Positions 18,198 through 26,534 of a stretch of 64,000 nucleotides of DNA are shown in pieces. A program made the position numbers and the translations under genes. The notes below the pieces were generated by a model. That model was not told the DNA's origin and ran no database searches. It saw only the letters and a program-made list of their open reading frames with translations. Positions within the stretch are counted from its first letter, which is position 1, and every line of letters begins with the position of its first letter. Source of the DNA: Neobacillus cucumis (GTDB taxonomy: Bacteria; Bacillota; Bacilli; Bacillales; Cytobacillaceae); NCBI RefSeq assembly GCF_016908975.1, contig NZ_JAFBEX010000022.1, positions 1-64,000 on the forward strand. The letters are read 5' to 3'.

Positions 18198-18491
18198 ATG
18201 GAAGGTCAATTTAGTAATTTTATTAATGAAGTATCCATTCAAGCAAAAATGGAAAATGTCTGGGGATATACATGTAGGTCTTGGCAAAATTGTAATCAGG
18301 AAACGATTCAATCGTTCCTCTCTCAATGTTTTGAATATAATATCGATCCTCAGTACTGTATGAGTTGGGTCGAGCAGCACAAGGACGAAATTCCGAATTG
18401 GGAGGCTGTATCTGAAACATCACTAGGCTGGGTGAACGAACACACATCCACTGGATCTGCGATTTCCATCACAGAGCAGGAATTAAGCTAA
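18198..18491 (+). CDS. Hypothetical 97-aa protein
   Basis: A soluble protein with several Cys and Trp residues (WGYTCRSWQNCNQ, then CFEYNIDPQYCMSWVEQHK). No recognised family. The start at 18198 is chosen because an excellent ribosome binding site (TAAGGAGG) precedes it; an in-frame ATG at 18159 has none. It runs opposite to the ger operon and ends at a good terminator, so it is probably a genuine single-gene unit. The paired cysteines could bind metal or form disulfides. Confidence 0.65.
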   Translation: MEGQFSNFINEVSIQAKMENVWGYTCRSWQNCNQETIQSFLSQCFEYNIDPQYCMSWVEQHKDEIPNWEAVSETSLGWVNEHTSTGSAISITEQELS

Positions 18492-18516
18492 TCAACTTAG
18501 AAAAGGACATACAGAA

Positions 18517-18554
18517 ACTCCTAACCAGCTTACACGCTGATTAGGAGTTTTTTG
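18517..18554 (+). terminator. Terminator after the 97-aa gene
   Basis: CTCCTAA pairs with TTAGGAG, extended by inner GC pairs, and is followed by T6. Its minus-strand T-run is weak, so it mainly serves the plus-strand gene. Confidence 0.75.
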
Positions 18555-18558
18555 GTCC

Positions 18559-19155
18559 CTATTGATTTTTTTCGATTGCTTCCACCAATTTGAATAAGAA
18601 ATGATAGATTAACTGGAATGCCTCACCCATTGTTAAATCATCCTGGTATCCTTTTATGTAATTCAAAGCAAAATTGACATTCCATAATCCATCTTCATTG
18701 CTAAACATTAAATCGAACTTAGCTTCCTCACCATGTAAATTTGCATTTAAATACTCTTTTATCTTTTCGTGAAATTTTTTCTGAAACTTCAATCCAAGCA
18801 TGACGTCATAGGTTCCAAACACATCATCTACTTCAAGAGAGATGGCATCAACATTCACAAAATCAAACCATTTAGATTCGAGATAAATAAACTCATTTTT
18901 ATGCTTCATCAAATACTGAAGTGGTTCAGATAAGAAAGCGGAAGTCTCATTTTTTAACATATTTTCCGTCTCTTTATCACAACGTTCAATATAAGCATCT
19001 GCAAAACGGATACTTGCGTCCTTTTCCACGATATGACTCTCATTTGAAAGTTGGTTTTGTTCAGCAAATTCGATTTCCTCTCTAAAGAGAACAACTCCCT
19101 CTTTAGTTTGATTTTCCCTTCCCGAAATGTAGTTTATAATCTTTTCTTTTAACAA
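18559..19155 (-). CDS. Conserved hypothetical protein, 198 aa
   Basis: An acidic, soluble, mostly helical protein with the segments ERCDKETENMLKNETSAFLS and LESKWFDFVNVDAISLEVDD, then FGTYDVMLGLKF. The C-terminus is FQLIYHFLFKLVEAIEKNQ. Similar proteins occur in Bacillus as single genes; I do not know an established function. No signal peptide or metal-binding motif. The start at 19155 has GGAGGG upstream. Confidence 0.65.
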   Translation of the reverse strand: MLKEKIINYISGRENQTKEGVVLFREEIEFAEQNQLSNESHIVEKDASIRFADAYIERCDKETENMLKNETSAFLSEPLQYLMKHKNEFIYLESKWFDFVNVDAISLEVDDVFGTYDVMLGLKFQKKFHEKIKEYLNANLHGEEAKFDLMFSNEDGLWNVNFALNYIKGYQDDLTMGEAFQLIYHFLFKLVEAIEKNQ

Positions 19156-19252
19156 TCAAAACCCTCCTATTTCACCTACTTGAACTAATCTTAAAACACT
19201 TTACGAAAAAAGCAAATTTTCTTGATGCAAAAAGATTAAAAATATAAACAAG

Positions 19253-19283
19253 CAAAAAAAGGTGCCAAGCCGTGCCTGACACC
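19253..19283 (-). terminator. Terminator of the thioesterase gene, with GTGTCAGGCAC motif
   Basis: On the minus strand AAGGTG..CACCTT closes a loop that contains TCAGGCAC, followed by T7. The sequence GGTGTCAGGCAC recurs as a short motif elsewhere in the window. Confidence 0.75.
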
Positions 19284-19290
19284 TTTCTTA

Positions 19291-19770
19291 CTATTTAAGA
19301 AAACCTTTTGGCATAACGACTGCGACGACTTCACCTCGAGCGCAAAGATTCTCTTCAGCATATACTTCTGCTGTTACTTTAAATTTCTTTGGATGAATTT
19401 CTTCAACCTTACCGACTGCTTTTAATGGGACACCGTGTGGGGTCGGCTTTAGAAAATCTACATTTAAGGAAGCGGTTACAAAGCGAGGTGGTTCTGTGCC
19501 TTCACCTGGTTCAAATCCATTCTTCCTCAGCAGAGCTAAGGAAGCGGATCCGGTACCGTGACAATCAATTAAAGAGGCAATTAGACCTCCATATACAAAC
19601 CCAGGCAAAGCCGTATGTTCCGGTTTCGGTGTAAAAAAGGTAACAGTTTTATCCCCTTCCCAGCCTGTTCGGAAATGATGGCCGGCATCATTTAAGCGAC
19701 CACATCCATAACACCAAGCAAAATCATCTGGATACTCATCTTGAATGGCCTTTATCACTTTTTCATCCAT
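19291..19770 (-). CDS. PaaI/YigI-like hotdog-fold thioesterase
   Basis: A 159-aa hotdog-fold protein probably hydrolysing acyl-CoA thioesters. The core has GFVYGGLIASLIDCHGTGSA, in which the Asp of LIDCHG is in the usual catalytic position, then VTASLNVDFLKPTP and GEVVAVVMPKGF. An N-terminal CYGCG may bind metal. AGGGT lies before the ATG. The substrate is unknown. It is downstream of and co-directional with the VanW gene, 35 nt apart. Confidence 0.8.
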   Translation of the reverse strand: MDEKVIKAIQDEYPDDFAWCYGCGRLNDAGHHFRTGWEGDKTVTFFTPKPEHTALPGFVYGGLIASLIDCHGTGSASLALLRKNGFEPGEGTEPPRFVTASLNVDFLKPTPHGVPLKAVGKVEEIHPKKFKVTAEVYAEENLCARGEVVAVVMPKGFLK

Positions 19771-19805
19771 TTGCTAACCCTCCGTTTCGGCAGCATCCTT
19801 TGAAG

Positions 19806-20801
19806 TTATTTTTTTATTTGATTCTGGTAAACTGCCGATGTTCTCACTTCAACCGTTAATTTGCCATTTGCGTAAATCGCTTTGATTAAAAACGGGACTC
19901 CTGTGGTGTTCTGAAAACGAAAATCCGGACCGCCATAGGAAACGGTAGCATCTCTTCCTTGTGGCACGTAACCAACGGTTAATGAATGATGGTGTTTTTC
20001 CACATACCTAACACTCACTTGGTCCACTGCATTAAATAACGTCGACGACGTCTGGCAAATGCCTCCGCCGATCCCCATTACCATTTGCTTATTAACAATT
20101 TCCTTTGCTGGTTGGTAGCCATGAGCAGCGTCACTTGGCCCAACCGTTGTATTAAAAGAAAATATATCCTGTGCTCCAACAATGACATTATTTATTGCTT
20201 GTGCCGATAGCTCGATATTTTTCGAACGGCCGACAACCCCACTGTTAAAATAGGTTGAATAGCTTGCAACGACCACATCATTTAAATGAGCTACATCTTC
20301 AGGCTTATACCCGCTGTCTGTCAACGTTAGAGGCAGTTCAACCGTACCTCCTTCTACCGAAGCTGTCATGACTCGATTCACTAATTCCGCTTCGTCTAAA
20401 ATGATCAAAGGCTTCCCTTTAATGATTTGACCATTTGCATCGATTTTATCAAGAACCATCCGCTGGTCGTATCCCTTTGTAGTCTCGGTTCCTCTCGCCA
20501 AGTCCTTCGCCCATTGTTCCACATTTTGTTTATATGAAGCTGGATTTCTCGTAAACCCTAATTCTGCTGGTAAAAAGGTTTTCACGGTACCTTTTGTATT
20601 CGGATCTATGACGTTAACGACAACTGGTTTTTGTTCCTCTTCCTTTTGAGGCTGCACCTCGTTTTTTTGGACCGGCTGCTTTTGTGGTTCCTTGACCTTT
20701 TCTTGTTCGGGGGTCTTCGTTGCCGTGCCCCCATTACATCCTGCTAAACCTAGTAAACTCCCAATTAATAAAACTGAAATTGCCCATCTCTGCTTAGCCA
20801 T
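19806..20801 (-). CDS. VanW family lipoprotein
   Basis: A 331-aa exported lipoprotein. The signal peptide ends in LAGC with Cys22, and a Pro/Gln/Glu/Lys-rich linker (about 24-60) follows. Residues roughly 180-315 form the VanW domain, with AINNVIVGAQDIFSFN, MGIGGGICQTSSTLFNA and HHHSLTVGYVP near the end. VanW domains occur in cell-envelope proteins of Firmicutes, some beside vancomycin-resistance genes. Here there is no van cluster, so resistance should not be inferred. GAGGAG precedes the ATG. Confidence 0.85.
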   Translation of the reverse strand: MAKQRWAISVLLIGSLLGLAGCNGGTATKTPEQEKVKEPQKQPVQKNEVQPQKEEEQKPVVVNVIDPNTKGTVKTFLPAELGFTRNPASYKQNVEQWAKDLARGTETTKGYDQRMVLDKIDANGQIIKGKPLIILDEAELVNRVMTASVEGGTVELPLTLTDSGYKPEDVAHLNDVVVASYSTYFNSGVVGRSKNIELSAQAINNVIVGAQDIFSFNTTVGPSDAAHGYQPAKEIVNKQMVMGIGGGICQTSSTLFNAVDQVSVRYVEKHHHSLTVGYVPQGRDATVSYGGPDFRFQNTTGVPFLIKAIYANGKLTVEVRTSAVYQNQIKK

Positions 20802-20950
20802 TTCCTTAACTTCTCCTCTGTTCCTATACTGTATTTCTACAACAACTAATCAATTACCTTCATTCACCTATTTTATTCTCTTTAGAATGTAATATGATTG
20901 ATAAAAAAGGGATGTAAGTGGGCATTTAAATATAAGATGTATTAAACATG

Positions 20951-21085
20951 GATGTTGATTTCCGCTCCAGGCGTTCGCTTTCCGCGGGCGTGCCGGGGAG
21001 CCTCCTCGGCGCTGAAAGCGCCTGTGGGGTCTCCCCTGCCCCGTACTCCCGCAGGAGTCGAGCGCCTTCCGCTCCAATCAACATC
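20951..21085. repeat. Complete GC-rich intergenic repeat (copy 2)
   Basis: This 135-bp element is bounded by GATGTTGATT and its reverse complement AATCAACATC. Inside are GGCGTTCG and CGAGCGCC, which pair; a GGGCGTGCCGGGGAGCC block; and GGCGCTGAAAGCGCC, a perfect hairpin. The right half is nearly identical to copy 1 (91-165) and copy 3 (42630-42770). It sits in the 375-nt gap between the VanW gene and the channel gene. No transposase or target duplication is visible. Confidence 0.85.
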
Positions 21086-21132
21086 GTTCCAAAATCAACA
21101 AGTACCCTTTATCACAGCCTAAAAAATAAAAT

Positions 21133-21163
21133 AGCAGCCTGAACAAATAGGTTCAAAGCTGCT
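21133..21163 (-). terminator. Terminator of the formate/nitrite channel gene
   Basis: On the minus strand AGCAGCTTTGAACC pairs with GTTCAGGCTGCT and is followed by ATTTTATTTTTT. It lies directly after the stop codon of the channel gene. Confidence 0.75.
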
Positions 21164-21176
21164 TTTGGAGATATAT

Positions 21177-22001
21177 TTACCTAGTTCCTGTTTTAGCCAT
21201 TGGCTTAATCACTTTTGCTTCAGTTAAAACAGGCAGATATTTTTTATAAGTATGCCAATATGCCATCGCAATAAATATGGTACCTCCAACTGCATTTCCT
21301 AAAAAGACTGGGATAAAATTATGAATATAATCCATCCAGGTAAAATGTCCAGTGAAAATGGCTGCTGGAATCACAAACATATTAGCCACAACGTGTTGAA
21401 ATCCAATGGCAACAAAAGCCATGGTAGGGAACCAAATACCTAAAATTTTTCCAGACATATCATCGGCTCCATAGGAAAGCCATACAGCTGAAGCAACCAG
21501 CCAGTTACATCCTATCCCTGAAATAAATGCCTGAAGAAATGTTGCTTCAAGTTTATGACCCGCAATACTAACTGTTTTATCTAAAAACGGAGCGGCTTCT
21601 GTTAATCCTACAAGATGACCAAAGAAATAGGCTACAAAAATGGCTCCTAAAAAGTTACTGATCGTTACTAAGAACCAGTTATATAAAACCTTTCCCGTGC
21701 TAACCCTTTTTGACATTCTTGCTAGTGGTACGGCCATCATATTCCCAGTCAATAATTCTCCACCTGCTAATAAAGTAAGAATAAGTCCGATTGGGAATAC
21801 ACTAGCTCCTATTAAACTGCCTAGTCCTTCCAGATTGCCGGTCAGTGTTGCCGTTACTCGGATAAATAATAAATATCCGAGAGCTATAAATGCACCAGCT
21901 TCAAAGCCTAAAATCACCGTTTGCACTGGTGCATACTTCGTTTTTTTAACCCCATTTTCTACAGTAATGGCCATAATTTGATCCGGTTTACTATACCCCA
22001 T
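21177..22001 (-). CDS. Formate/nitrite transporter (FNT) family channel
   Basis: A 274-aa membrane protein with six hydrophobic helices, of the FocA/NirC family of pentameric anion channels. Typical segments are LLAGGELLTGNMMAVPLARM, ISGIGCNWLVASAVWLSYGA and FVAIGFQHVVANMFVIPAA, with the channel His in GFQHVVANMF. It could export formate or import formate or nitrite. Neither pyruvate formate-lyase nor nitrite reductase is nearby, so the substrate is open. AdhE and a ferredoxin-dependent oxidoreductase in the same window make a fermentative role plausible. Confidence 0.88.
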   Translation of the reverse strand: MGYSKPDQIMAITVENGVKKTKYAPVQTVILGFEAGAFIALGYLLFIRVTATLTGNLEGLGSLIGASVFPIGLILTLLAGGELLTGNMMAVPLARMSKRVSTGKVLYNWFLVTISNFLGAIFVAYFFGHLVGLTEAAPFLDKTVSIAGHKLEATFLQAFISGIGCNWLVASAVWLSYGADDMSGKILGIWFPTMAFVAIGFQHVVANMFVIPAAIFTGHFTWMDYIHNFIPVFLGNAVGGTIFIAMAYWHTYKKYLPVLTEAKVIKPMAKTGTR

Positions 22002-22108
22002 AATAATTACTCCCTCATTTTTTTTTCACTTCGTTTGTGAAATAATTAACATACTTCTATTTTATAGCATTTTCTTCAGAAAACCTGTGAATATTTCTTC
22101 AATAATTT

Positions 22109-22121
22109 TGTAGCGCTTACA
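22109..22121. promoter_or_regulatory. Possible catabolite-responsive element (cre-like)
   Basis: TGTAGCGCTTACA is a near-perfect palindrome resembling the CcpA cre consensus with about one mismatch. It lies 108 bp upstream of the FNT gene and is divergent to the 22294 gene. Sequence similarity only. Confidence 0.35.
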
Positions 22122-22293
22122 TCCACTTATTAAAAATAAAGTATGACAAAAGTCACTATTTACAATTGAAAGCAAGGAATATGTTATAATAAAAACATGT
22201 TTTAATTCTACTAGTAAAACACTTATTTTTATTGCATAGTCCTATTTGCCACGATATAAACATAATTATTACTTTATGAATGGATGTGTTAAC

Positions 22294-22731
22294 TTGGAAA
22301 ATACGATTGAAACGATTTATCGATTAGAGAATCCGGAGGAAAACATTATTAAATTTGTAACTGGAACACAGCTTCGTTATGAGGATGTGATTAAAGAGGT
22401 TTTTGGTGTGGCAAGTGTAAATGATTTACACATGATGATTCAATATAACAAAAATTTTCAAACAAGTATTTGTAACAGTTATGGGATAAGTGAAAAGAAA
22501 ATTACATTAGATAAAATCATTCGCATTGCATCCAAAGCCGATATTCTCTTCCTAAAACAACAACTAATAAACGAAAAAAAATCGAACCCTCAAAAGGATG
22601 ATCAAAACAATCCTGGCGAAGAGGATCACCATATCAACCGCCCCTTCGACACCATCATTCAGCTTCAAGAAGGAATCTACCAATGGGATGACAACAATTT
22701 CTCCTACAACGCTATAACAATTGGTGCCTGA
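22294..22731 (+). CDS. Hypothetical protein, about 145 aa
   Basis: A helical, soluble protein with the segments IETIYRLENPEENIIKFVTG and EVFGVASVNDLHMMIQYNK, then a charged Asn/Asp/Glu-rich linker and a short C-terminus. No family recognised. The start is uncertain: TTG at 22294 has a weak GGATG upstream; ATG at 22276 and TTG at 22246 have no ribosome binding site. The last codons and the stop lie inside a TTGGTGCC-TGA-CACCAA palindrome, so the C-terminus may have been changed by that repeat. Confidence 0.5.
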   Translation: MENTIETIYRLENPEENIIKFVTGTQLRYEDVIKEVFGVASVNDLHMMIQYNKNFQTSICNSYGISEKKITLDKIIRIASKADILFLKQQLINEKKSNPQKDDQNNPGEEDHHINRPFDTIIQLQEGIYQWDDNNFSYNAITIGA

Positions 22732-22737
22732 CACCAA
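22721..22737. repeat. Short palindrome TTGGTG-cctga-CACCAA
   Basis: Six perfectly paired bases on each side of CCTGA. The TGA stop codon of the upstream gene is inside it. The same GTGYCAGGCAC core appears at 19261-19283, 62463-62474 and 62502-62513. Confidence 0.6.
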
Positions 22738-22744
22738 AAATAAA

Positions 22745-22800
22745 AAATGGAAGATACTCTACAAGCATACGGATTTTAATGTAGTAGTAACCTTCCATTT
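22745..22800 (-). terminator. Terminator of proline dehydrogenase
   Basis: AAATGGAAG and CTTCCATTT pair across a long, partly self-pairing loop (TCTAC..GTAG). A T-run follows on the minus strand. It lies after the proline dehydrogenase stop. Confidence 0.55.
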
Positions 22801-22821
22801 CATATCTTGATTTATGTTTAC

Positions 22822-23808
22822 TTAACTTCTATTTTTATTACTTTTTGATTTGGTCATTCTGCCTAACAGGAACGCTCCCGCTGCGACACCAATAATCGTA
22901 TTTGTTTTCTTATTAAAAACCTGCTTTGCAATCAAATTTAAGTTTTGTGGTCTTTCAGCTAACCGTCTCATGAAATAGCCATACCAATCGTTCCCAAACG
23001 GAACATACGTACAAAAAGGATAACCTTCATCCGCTAAACTTAACTGGAGCTCTCTTCTGAAACCATACAACATTTGAAATTCAAATTGATCTTTTGGAAT
23101 ATTGTTTTCCTTTACAAATTTTTTCACATGATTAATGATCCGATGGTCATGTGTCGCAATAGATGTAAATTTCCCATTCAATAAATGCCATTCTATTAAC
23201 CTAATAAAATTGGCATCAATATCCTTTTTATCTTGATAGGCAATTTCTGCTGACTCTTTATAAGCCCCTTTTACAATTCGAATACGGAAATTCTGATACC
23301 TTGCAAGATACTCCATAGCTTGATGAAAATAGGCCTGAATAACGGTTCCGACGTTATCAAATTCTAGCGAAAGGTCATCTAATAGATTAAAAGTTAAATC
23401 AAGATGCTTAAAGTCTTCCATATCGATATTAACGAACATATCATATTGGCTCGCTCGTTCCACAATTTCTCTAATATTAGTTAAGCAAAAGGAATAATCA
23501 ATATCTAATCCCACTTGAGTAGGTTTTAGGGAAATATGGGCATTCACTTGGTTCTCGTGAATCGCCTCGATTACCTTAATAATTTGATCTTTCGCAGCTG
23601 TCGCTTCTTCTTCTTTAAAAACAAATTCCCCTAAATTGTCGACGGTACAAGAAATTCCACGAGCATTTAATTCCTTAATACTTTTTATCACTTCTGGAAT
23701 ATTAGTCCCAGCCACAACACTTTGTGCACCCATTTTCAAGCCATACTTTTTAGCAGCATTATTTAGAAATTGATTTTGTGATAAACCCATGAAAATATCC
23801 TTCAACAT
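22822..23808 (-). CDS. Proline dehydrogenase
   Basis: A 328-aa FAD enzyme with the PutA-type TIM barrel that oxidises proline to pyrroline-5-carboxylate. Conserved pieces are VNAHISLKPTQVGLDIDYSF, FVNIDMEDFKHLDLT, RIRIVKGAYKES and the C-terminal FGNDWYGYFMRRLAERPQN, which carries the substrate-binding Arg pair. The last 25 residues are hydrophobic then basic (IIGVAAGAFLLG) and may contact the membrane. It resembles both PutB and FadM of B. subtilis, so no symbol is given. No P5C dehydrogenase is adjacent. Confidence 0.92.
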   Translation of the reverse strand: MLKDIFMGLSQNQFLNNAAKKYGLKMGAQSVVAGTNIPEVIKSIKELNARGISCTVDNLGEFVFKEEEATAAKDQIIKVIEAIHENQVNAHISLKPTQVGLDIDYSFCLTNIREIVERASQYDMFVNIDMEDFKHLDLTFNLLDDLSLEFDNVGTVIQAYFHQAMEYLARYQNFRIRIVKGAYKESAEIAYQDKKDIDANFIRLIEWHLLNGKFTSIATHDHRIINHVKKFVKENNIPKDQFEFQMLYGFRRELQLSLADEGYPFCTYVPFGNDWYGYFMRRLAERPQNLNLIAKQVFNKKTNTIIGVAAGAFLLGRMTKSKSNKNRS

Positions 23809-23959
23809 CGCGATTTCCCCTTGCTGACTATTTTTTAACTACATTATAGCATACGCTTTCAATAAAAATTATTTTGTGAATATTCCAAAATATGACGTTC
23901 TTATATGGCTGAATTTATGGTCCTCGGACTTAAAAATATAATTACCAGAAAAAATTAAG

Positions 23960-23988
23960 ACACCCCCAATCCATCTAATTGGGGGTGT
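23960..23988 (-). terminator. Terminator of ftsZ
   Basis: ACACCCCCAAT and ATTGGGGGTGT make an 11-bp stem with a 7-nt loop, followed on the minus strand by TTAATTTTTT. It lies 17 nt past the ftsZ stop. Confidence 0.85.
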
Positions 23989-24005
23989 AAGGATCTACCT
24001 ATCAT

Positions 24006-25172
24006 TTATCGTCGTCTATTCCGATTACGTAAAAAAGTTGGAATATCTAGTGAGTCGTCTTGTCCCTGATAAGACCGATCACTTTCAAGATGTTCTTCAT
24101 ACTGATGCCTTTGTCCAGCACGTTCTTGAACTGGTTGTTCATACGTTTCTTCACGTTTTGGTTTCTGGGCAGCTTCTTTTGAAGGAGCGGCCGCCATTGA
24201 TCTCTTGGATGACGCTTCTTCATTAGTAAATCCTGTTGCAATAACCGTAATCATAATTTCATCTTTTAAATTATCATTAATGATGGAACCAAAGATCATA
24301 TTTAATTCATGATCAGATGCTGATGCGACAAGGTCCGCCGCTTCTTGTACTTCAAAAAGACTTAAATTGCTGCCGCCAGTAATGTTCATTAACACACCTT
24401 GTGCCCCATCAATAGAAGTTTCAAGTAAAGGACTTGAGATCGCTTTTTTCGCTGCCTCAACTGCACGATCCGGCCCTTTGGCAACACCAATCCCCATTAA
24501 GGCTGTACCCTGGTTCGTCATAATTGTTTTTACATCAGCGAAGTCGAGATTAATTAATCCTGGAACAGCAATTAAGTCAGAGATGCCTTGTACACCTTGA
24601 CGAAGAACATTATCAGCTTCACGGAAAGCTTCTAGCATCGGCGTTTTTTTGTCAACAATTTGTAGTAAGCGATCATTTGGAATGATAATTAGTGTATCTA
24701 CTGCCTCACTCATTAATGCGATTCCATTGGCAGCATTTACGGCACGCCTCTTTCCTTCAAATCCGAACGGACGTGTAACAACACCAATAGTAAGGGCTCC
24801 AAGTTCACGAGCAATTTCCGCAATAGCAGGAGCCGCTCCTGTTCCGGTGCCACCGCCCATGCCAGCTGTAACAAACACCATATCGGCCCCTTCGAGAACC
24901 TCTTGGAGCTGCTTTCTGCTCTCTTCTACTGCCCTTCTTCCTACTTCAGGGTTGGCGCCTGCCCCGAGTCCTCTTGTAAGAGTAGCCCCTATTTGCATTT
25001 TGATTTCCGCTTTTGAAAGATTAAGAGCTTGTGCATCCGTATTAACAGCAATAAATTCAACACCTTGAATACCATCTTCAATCATTCGATTAACGGCATT
25101 ATTACCGCCGCCACCTACACCAATAACTTTTATTCTTGCAATTTGATCTATATTCATATCAAGATCCCACAT
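24006..25172 (-). CDS. ftsZ: FtsZ, tubulin-like division protein, isolated copy
   Basis: A 388-aa GTPase. GGGGNNAVNRM is near residues 20-30, the tubulin signature GGGTGTG near 107-113, and the T7 loop is NLDFADVKTIM. The linker is variable and short. The C-terminal conserved peptide DIPTFLRNR ends in NRRR. All catalytic and polymerisation motifs look intact. It differs from the usual Bacillus FtsZ at the N-terminus (MWDLDMNID) and in EGKRRAVNAANGIALMSEAV. The gene has its own promoter region and terminator, with no ftsA, divIB or mur genes nearby. It may therefore be a second FtsZ rather than the dcw-cluster gene. GGGAGG precedes the ATG. Confidence 0.93.
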   Translation of the reverse strand: MWDLDMNIDQIARIKVIGVGGGGNNAVNRMIEDGIQGVEFIAVNTDAQALNLSKAEIKMQIGATLTRGLGAGANPEVGRRAVEESRKQLQEVLEGADMVFVTAGMGGGTGTGAAPAIAEIARELGALTIGVVTRPFGFEGKRRAVNAANGIALMSEAVDTLIIIPNDRLLQIVDKKTPMLEAFREADNVLRQGVQGISDLIAVPGLINLDFADVKTIMTNQGTALMGIGVAKGPDRAVEAAKKAISSPLLETSIDGAQGVLMNITGGSNLSLFEVQEAADLVASASDHELNMIFGSIINDNLKDEIMITVIATGFTNEEASSKRSMAAAPSKEAAQKPKREETYEQPVQERAGQRHQYEEHLESDRSYQGQDDSLDIPTFLRNRNRRR

Positions 25173-25513
25173 TTGTAAATTCCTCCCAAACTATATTACT
25201 CCATTATTCAGAAAATTACCTTTAGAGTAAAAAGTACTTTTTTCCTAAACATTCCTCTTAGTATTTTAGCAAAATAATAGGCTACTTTGTATAGTACCAC
25301 GTATTCATTTCAGCAAAAAATATAAAAAAAAACTCAAAATATGAGAGAATTTTATTTTTGCTATTCATTTTTCCATCTTTCCGCTCCAATCGAAGTGCAC
25401 CAGTCATTTTTTATTTACGATATTAAGAAGGCTGTCTTAAGAAAAGTTGACTGTTTTATGCCGTTGTGTCACTTTAAAGAGGCATATAGTAAACAATGAG
25501 GAGAATGTTACAA
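25173..25513. other. AT-rich divergent intergenic region
   Basis: This 341-nt gap separates divergent ftsZ and the hydroxyacid dehydrogenase gene and must hold both promoters. The only feature I see is TTTCCGCTCCAATCGAAG near 25379-25396. It matches the right end of the GC-rich repeat family over about 15 bases and may be a remnant. Confidence 0.4.
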
Positions 25514-26488
25514 GTGAAACGAAAAATCATTGCTTATAATTTTGAGCTAACAGAAGTTCTTGAGAAACTAGATGATCAGTTTGAAGTGCAAATTTTCGAT
25601 AGTATCAATCCTAAAACTGATCCAGCTTTTATACATGCGCTAAAAGATGTTGAGGGAATTGTTGGTCTGGCCTTGCCGGTTGACCAAGAATTACTTGAGC
25701 GGGCGCCGAAATTAAAAATAGTATCTAATAATTCCACCGGCTATAATAACCTTTCGATTGAAGAGATGACCAAGCGGGGTGTTATGGGTACCAATACGCC
25801 TGGTGTCCTAGAGGAAACGACTGCTGATGCTATTTTTGGAATCCTGATTGCTTCTGCCCGCAGGATAGCGGAATTGGATCAATTTGTGAAATCTGGAAAT
25901 TGGAAAGGACACTTAACCACCGCAGAATACGCCATCGATGTTCACCAGAAAACACTTGGGATTATTGGTATGGGAAAGATTGGCTCAAGAATTGCCAAAC
26001 GTGCTCACTTAGGATTTGATATGAATATCTTATATTATAATCGTAACCGAAATTTGGAGGCCGAAGAAAAATATAATGCCACCTACAGCGATCTTGATAC
26101 TCTGCTAAAAGAAGCTGATTTTGTCTGCCTCATGACACCACTTACAAAGGAAACAGAGAATCTTATTGGTGCTCGGGAATTTAACCTAATGAAAAGGTCT
26201 TGTATATTTGTAAACGGTTCACGTGGTAAAACCGTTGATGAGTCTGCACTCATAAAGGCATTAGAAAATAAGGAAATTCACGCCGCCGCGTTAGATGTGT
26301 ACCAAATAGAGCCGATAAAAATGGATAATCCTTTGCTGCAGTTTCCAAATGTAGTCACCACACCACATCTTGGTTCATCAACCTTTGAAACAGAACGTAA
26401 AATGGCCGAGCTTGCCATCGAAAATTTACTTGCAGGGTTAACAGGAAAACGCCCTAAAAACTTGATTAATCCAGAAGTGCTCCATTAA
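25514..26488 (+). CDS. D-isomer-specific 2-hydroxyacid dehydrogenase
   Basis: A 324-aa NAD(P)-dependent dehydrogenase of the glyoxylate/hydroxypyruvate reductase type. The Rossmann motif is LGIIGMGKIGSRIAKRA. The catalytic Arg is in VNGSRGKTVDE, the Glu in DVYQIEPI and the His in TPHLGSSTFETE. It would reduce glyoxylate or hydroxypyruvate, or oxidise a D-hydroxyacid. GTG at 25514 is preferred since AGGAG lies 10 nt upstream; the ATG at 25496 overlaps that site. Confidence 0.87.
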   Translation: MKRKIIAYNFELTEVLEKLDDQFEVQIFDSINPKTDPAFIHALKDVEGIVGLALPVDQELLERAPKLKIVSNNSTGYNNLSIEEMTKRGVMGTNTPGVLEETTADAIFGILIASARRIAELDQFVKSGNWKGHLTTAEYAIDVHQKTLGIIGMGKIGSRIAKRAHLGFDMNILYYNRNRNLEAEEKYNATYSDLDTLLKEADFVCLMTPLTKETENLIGAREFNLMKRSCIFVNGSRGKTVDESALIKALENKEIHAAALDVYQIEPIKMDNPLLQFPNVVTTPHLGSSTFETERKMAELAIENLLAGLTGKRPKNLINPEVLH

Positions 26489-26534
26489 GATAAGAGAGAT
26501 CATCACTTTATTTGAACGTAAAGGAGTAAAAATC

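Noticed and set aside
19806..20801. Vancomycin resistance gene
   Set aside because: A VanW domain alone does not confer resistance, and no vanA/B/H/X or vanRS genes are present.
20868..21077. Small protein frames on both strands over the GC-rich repeat
   Set aside because: The high GC content of the element lowers stop frequency; no ribosome binding site and no family.
22025..22041. Rex site upstream of the formate/nitrite channel
   Set aside because: The arms are in the order TTCAC..GTGAA, the reverse of a Rex operator, with 7 bases between.
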